NCBI RefSeq assembly: GCF_027409185.1
Contig: NC_084465.1
Span: forward strand, 26,701,864-26,765,863
Direction: 5' to 3'
From: Cynocephalus volans
Lineage: Eukaryota > Chordata > Mammalia > Dermoptera > Cynocephalidae
DNA length: 64,000 bases
Within the stretch, counting starts at the first letter, position 1, and each line of letters opens with the position of its first letter. Shown in pieces: positions 57,226-64,000 of the stretch. Under the pieces are notes generated by a model, which did no database searches, was not told where the DNA came from, and was given only the letters and a program-made list of their open reading frames with translations. A program made the translations under genes and the position numbers.

Positions 57226-57415
57226 TCACAATTATTGAGCGCTCATGTTTAGCAAGCATCGTTCTAAGCTCTATATACATATTAACTCATTTAATCTTCA
57301 CAACTATAGAAGGCAAGTAGTATGTATTATTCCCATTTCACAGATGGGGAATCTGAGGCACAGAGAGATTAAATAATTTGTCACAGAGCACACAGCTAAT
57401 AAAGGCAGAGCATGA
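57226..57415 (-). repeat. MIR
   Basis: AATTATTGAGCGCTCATGTT, CAGATGGGGAATCTGAGGCA and CACACAGCTAATAAAGGCAG form a nearly full reverse MIR. Confidence 0.8.
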
Positions 57416-58809
57416 TATAACAGTTAACCAAGTGGGGCCTTGCATGCTCTCTCTGAGTGATTATGCTATCTATACTGCCTTTCTGGGTAAAATGAGGTCT
57501 TGTGGCAAAGACATCTTTTCACAGGCATCCACATGGAGAATCTTTGTCCTGCCAGCTCCATTAAGCATTTGATCAAAAGTTCAGATGTTCAAAGCAATGT
57601 TTCCATCTGGAGGCAAGGAGACAGATGGCACTGTCTTATTTAGTAAGGAAGTCACTGTCACTAAAGGTGTTTGAGCAGAGGTGGGATGTCTTTTGTACTC
57701 TTGCATTTCCTTAGAAAGACTTTTGTTATTTTTTATAAAATAAAAGTAGAAATTTGAAATCCTTGCTTTTTGAAATGTAAAGCTGGCTAATTACTAAAGG
57801 AGCAAACAGCCTGAACACCTCCCCATAGCACACTCAGGCACAATCTCATTACATTTATTGGATTTGGGAATCTGATAACCAGAACTGCTGGGAGGAAATT
57901 ATATTTCAGATTGCTTTGACCTGTTGCTGTGGGAACTGAGTGACTCTCTCTTCACCTCATCCCTGCCTTAACATACGGTGCATACACACCACACCTTTCC
58001 CATCTTCTTTGCTGAAAAATATTTGAGGAAAATGTTAGAGAAGAATTATTTGGTTTAATTATTAAATAATTATAATCATACTTTATAATCATATTTTATA
58101 TTATTAAATGATTGTAATAATTTATATCCATAGAAGAGAATATTAATACGGAAAAGTCTCCAAGATAAATGATAAAAGCAAGTGTAGAACAGAGTGTATT
58201 TTGTTCCCACTTGGTGTAAAAAAAATGTTGGTAGGGAGGAGATGAATGAGTATTATGGGAATTTTCTTAAAGGATTAAAATATTAATAGTGATTACCTCT
58301 GGGAAACAAAATAGGGATTTGGGTGGGAGGAGATTACATTTATAGTTGTTGTACTCTTGCATTATCCGAATCTTTTACATGTATCTTTTTTTTTTTCCAG
58401 CATTTGATTTAGGCCTTTGATTCCTTCAGAGAGCAAAGGAATATAGAGATAAAACTCCCACCCACTTGAGGTATGGGTTATGAGCTCTCACCCAACCACA
58501 TTACCATTCAGAAGGATTTTCCTGGCTGTCTTAAACCAAAGGCTTCATTTTTCCAGTCTGTCATGTCACTGCAGCAACAGCTGTCTTCTCAACCGTGCAG
58601 TATAATTTCTGTCATAATTTAAACGAGCACATAGAATTTAATCAGCAGCTAAGCAGAGAAGCAATGCTAACAAATGCTATGAATGGGTATATGATTTGCA
58701 TATTATTTGGCTCCTCTGTAGACTGGCACAATCCATCCATTCCCCTCATTACTCTGAATAATCTAGAAATGGTTGAATGCTCCTGGCCAGACAGCTATAT
58801 GGGTTTTTT
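57416..58809. other. Intergenic, no gene seen
   Basis: AT-rich unique sequence with an L1 3' trace at 58.1-58.4 kb. Confidence 0.45.
58120..58400 (+). mobile_element. L1M 3' end trace
   Basis: AGTGATTACCTCTGGGAAAC and the following T/A-rich end resemble an old L1 3' UTR. Confidence 0.45.
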
Positions 58810-59520
58810 TGTTTGTTTTTTCTCTTTTTTTAAAAATTTACTTTTTATTGTAACATAGTTGATTGTAAATATCTTTGGGGTACAGAATTAAATATCAATA
58901 CTTGTGTGCAATATGTGATGCTCAAATCAGGATAATTAGTATATTCAACATTATATAATGTAATCATTTTTCATGTTCCTTTACCAATTTCTCCCTTACC
59001 CTGACCACCTTCTCACCTCTGGTAACCTTAGTTCTGTTCTCTCCGTTTGAAAGTTCAATGTATTATTGTGATTGCAGTATCTTTCTTTCTTTCTTTCTTT
59101 TATTTGTTTATTATGTAGCTCCCACTTATGAGTGAGGACATGCAGTATTTTTCCTTCTGTGCCTGACTTATTTCACTTACCATGATTTTCTCTAAGATCA
59201 TCTGTGTTGCTGCAAATGGTAGTATTTCATTCTTTTTTATGGCACAGTATTATTCCATTGTGTAGATATACCACATTTTCCTCATCCAATCATCTGATGA
59301 TGAACATTTAGGTTGGTTCCAACTCTTTGCTATTGTAAATGGAGCTGTAATAAACATGGGGGAGCAGGTATCCCTTTGACATGATGATATCCATTGCTTT
59401 GGGTATATGCCCAGCAGTGGGATTGCTGGATCATATGGCAGTTCTATCTGTAGTTGTTTGATTAAACTCCATTCTGTTTTCCATAATGGCTGCATCAGTT
59501 TACAGCTATATGTTTTAAAA
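58810..59520 (-). mobile_element. L1 3' end, younger type
   Basis: A continuous minus-strand match from the 3' terminus (58,815) into ORF2 (GTATATGCCCAGCAGTGGGA). It is less decayed than most L1 copies here. 5'-truncated at about 59,520. A (TTTC)n stretch lies near 59,080. Confidence 0.8.
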
Positions 59521-62734
<3,214 letters not shown>

Positions 62735-64000
62735 TTTTTTTTTTTTTAATTCTTTTTTACTTTTATTTATTTATTTATTTGCTGATTGAATCATAATTGA
62801 TTATACATATTTGGGGGATTCATTTTTGACATATGTTGATCAAATCAATATTACTAGTATGTATATTGTTACAAATTGTACTTATTCTTTATGCCCCTTG
62901 TTCAATCTCTCCCTATCTCCCTGTCTCTCCCCTCTCCCACCTCTGATAACCCTAGATTTCTTCTCTCCCTCTGAAAGGGTAATGGTTCCTCTGTTGATTT
63001 GATGCCTAGATGATCTGTTCAATGCTGACAGGTGTGTTCAGGTCCCCCAATATTATCATAGAGCAGATGCTTCTTCTGTCACTCTGGAATGGGCTTTGTG
63101 GAGAGAGACATCCTATTCTTTTCTTTGGTCTCTGCTGGTGACTCTTCTTGTGTCAATGCAGTCCAGTGGCTGGCGGACGATCTGCGTGGTGGTTGTGAAG
63201 TCTAGCCACTTTTGTAGCAGCCATGGTTACTAAGGAACAGGTGGCTGTGGTGGGCCACTCACGTGGAGGTGATGTTTTTAGAATGCTCCTTGGTGCTGGC
63301 GGTGTGCCTGGTTATGGGTGGGGGTCTGTCCCCGGCTGCAAGCCCCAGGTCCCCTGATGGGCCCCAAGGCACTGATAGTGTGCCTGGGCCAAAACTAAGT
63401 TTTTTTCCTTTGCTTCTAAAATGGGGGAACTTCCTGTGAGGACTGGTACTTGAGCTGTGTTGTTGAGCTAAATTGCTGCTGTGCTGCTATTTCCCTAGGG
63501 AAGACTTTTTGCAGCTCAAGGTTTAGTGACCTTTTAGGTAGTTCCAGCTCTTCAGAGACCACGTGCACCGGGGTTGTGTAGAAACTCTGATCTGGGTCTG
63601 AATCTTTTCATCAAACTGCACTCCATGCAATTCAGCATTCCCAACCAGTCTCCTCTGAGTGGTCCTTTGCTGATTGGGGGGCAGATCAGCTGTCCTTGCT
63701 GTGTCCCAGTGTTCTCCTGGTGGGCCCATCTCCCCCACTGCCTGTGACCCAAACACTTCTCATGGGACGGGCCCTGCACCATCCCTTGCGATGACTCACC
63801 GGCCTCTGAATGGCTCCCCTTTTTCAGCTATTCTGGTTCCTCGCTCCTGTGTGGGTCTATGGGAACCCTATTAGTGGTCTTGCTGGCCTGGGGGCCACCA
63901 AAGCCCTCTTTTCCCCTTCTGCCTCCAAGCAACTCCATCCAAAGAGCACAGCTGCGGCTTCTGCTGGCTCCTGCTCCATGTGTTCAGCAGTTCCAGCCTT
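62735..64000 (-). mobile_element. Rearranged L1 running off the right edge
   Basis: 62,735-62,998 is L1 3' UTR-like and begins with the T-run of the A-tail. 63,000-63,070 matches an internal ORF2 segment (GATTTGATGCCTAGATGATC). From about 63,075 on the sequence is GC-richer and UTR-like. Most of ORF2 is missing between these parts. Confidence 0.6.

Overview
The window is mammalian nuclear DNA, almost certainly from a colugo (order Dermoptera; Galeopterus or Cynocephalus). The main evidence is about two dozen copies of a SINE built from one or two tRNA-Ile(GAT)-like units. It matches the CYN family known from flying lemurs. No Alu, B1/B2, Bov, Can, ERE or bat Ves/Rhin-1 copies were seen. MST/MLT1-like ERVL-MaLR LTRs, L1, L2, MIR and old hAT/Tigger DNA transposons fill much of the rest.

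Only one protein-coding gene could be supported: SMKR1 (small lysine-rich protein 1), on the minus strand. Its coding exon 2 is at 47,018-47,215. A proposed exon 1, carrying the ATG as its last codon, ends at 51,515 inside a CpG island at about 51.3-51.95 kb. In other placentals SMKR1 lies between STRIP2 and NRF1. On that map, coordinates above 52 kb point toward STRIP2 and the 47 kb below the gene are the long intergenic stretch toward NRF1. No exon of either neighbour was recognised.

Layout: 0-7 kb is old L1 in minus orientation, cut by CYN SINEs and one MaLR LTR. 7-11 kb is unique sequence with L2 and SINEs. 11.2-12.7 kb is a partial MaLR element (internal part plus LTR). 13-16.2 kb is mostly unique. 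16-23 kb mixes a hAT remnant, four LTRs, L1 and MIR. 23.6-24.7 kb is L1. 25.34-29.16 kb is a class I endogenous retrovirus with two LTRs, a tRNA-Phe-type primer site, decayed gag and pro-pol, and no integrase or env. 30.8-31.8 kb is GC- and CpG-rich and is followed by a 180-base G-rich tract. 33.4-39.9 kb holds several MaLR LTRs, one hit by two SINEs. 40-46 kb holds MER5A, a Tigger-like element split by a retroviral LTR, a chimeric MaLR LTR and MER20. 47-51.5 kb is SMKR1. 52-64 kb is L2, MIR, a hAT element with clear inverted ends and two L1 copies.

No new multi-gene system is present. The observations most worth checking are a 37-base tailless retrocopy that ends in the anticodon loop of the SINE's first tRNA unit, an RFX X-box-like palindrome lying across the proposed SMKR1 start codon and splice donor, and a MaLR LTR that appears to join two subfamilies. 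Repeat names come from memory of consensus sequences and were not checked against a library.
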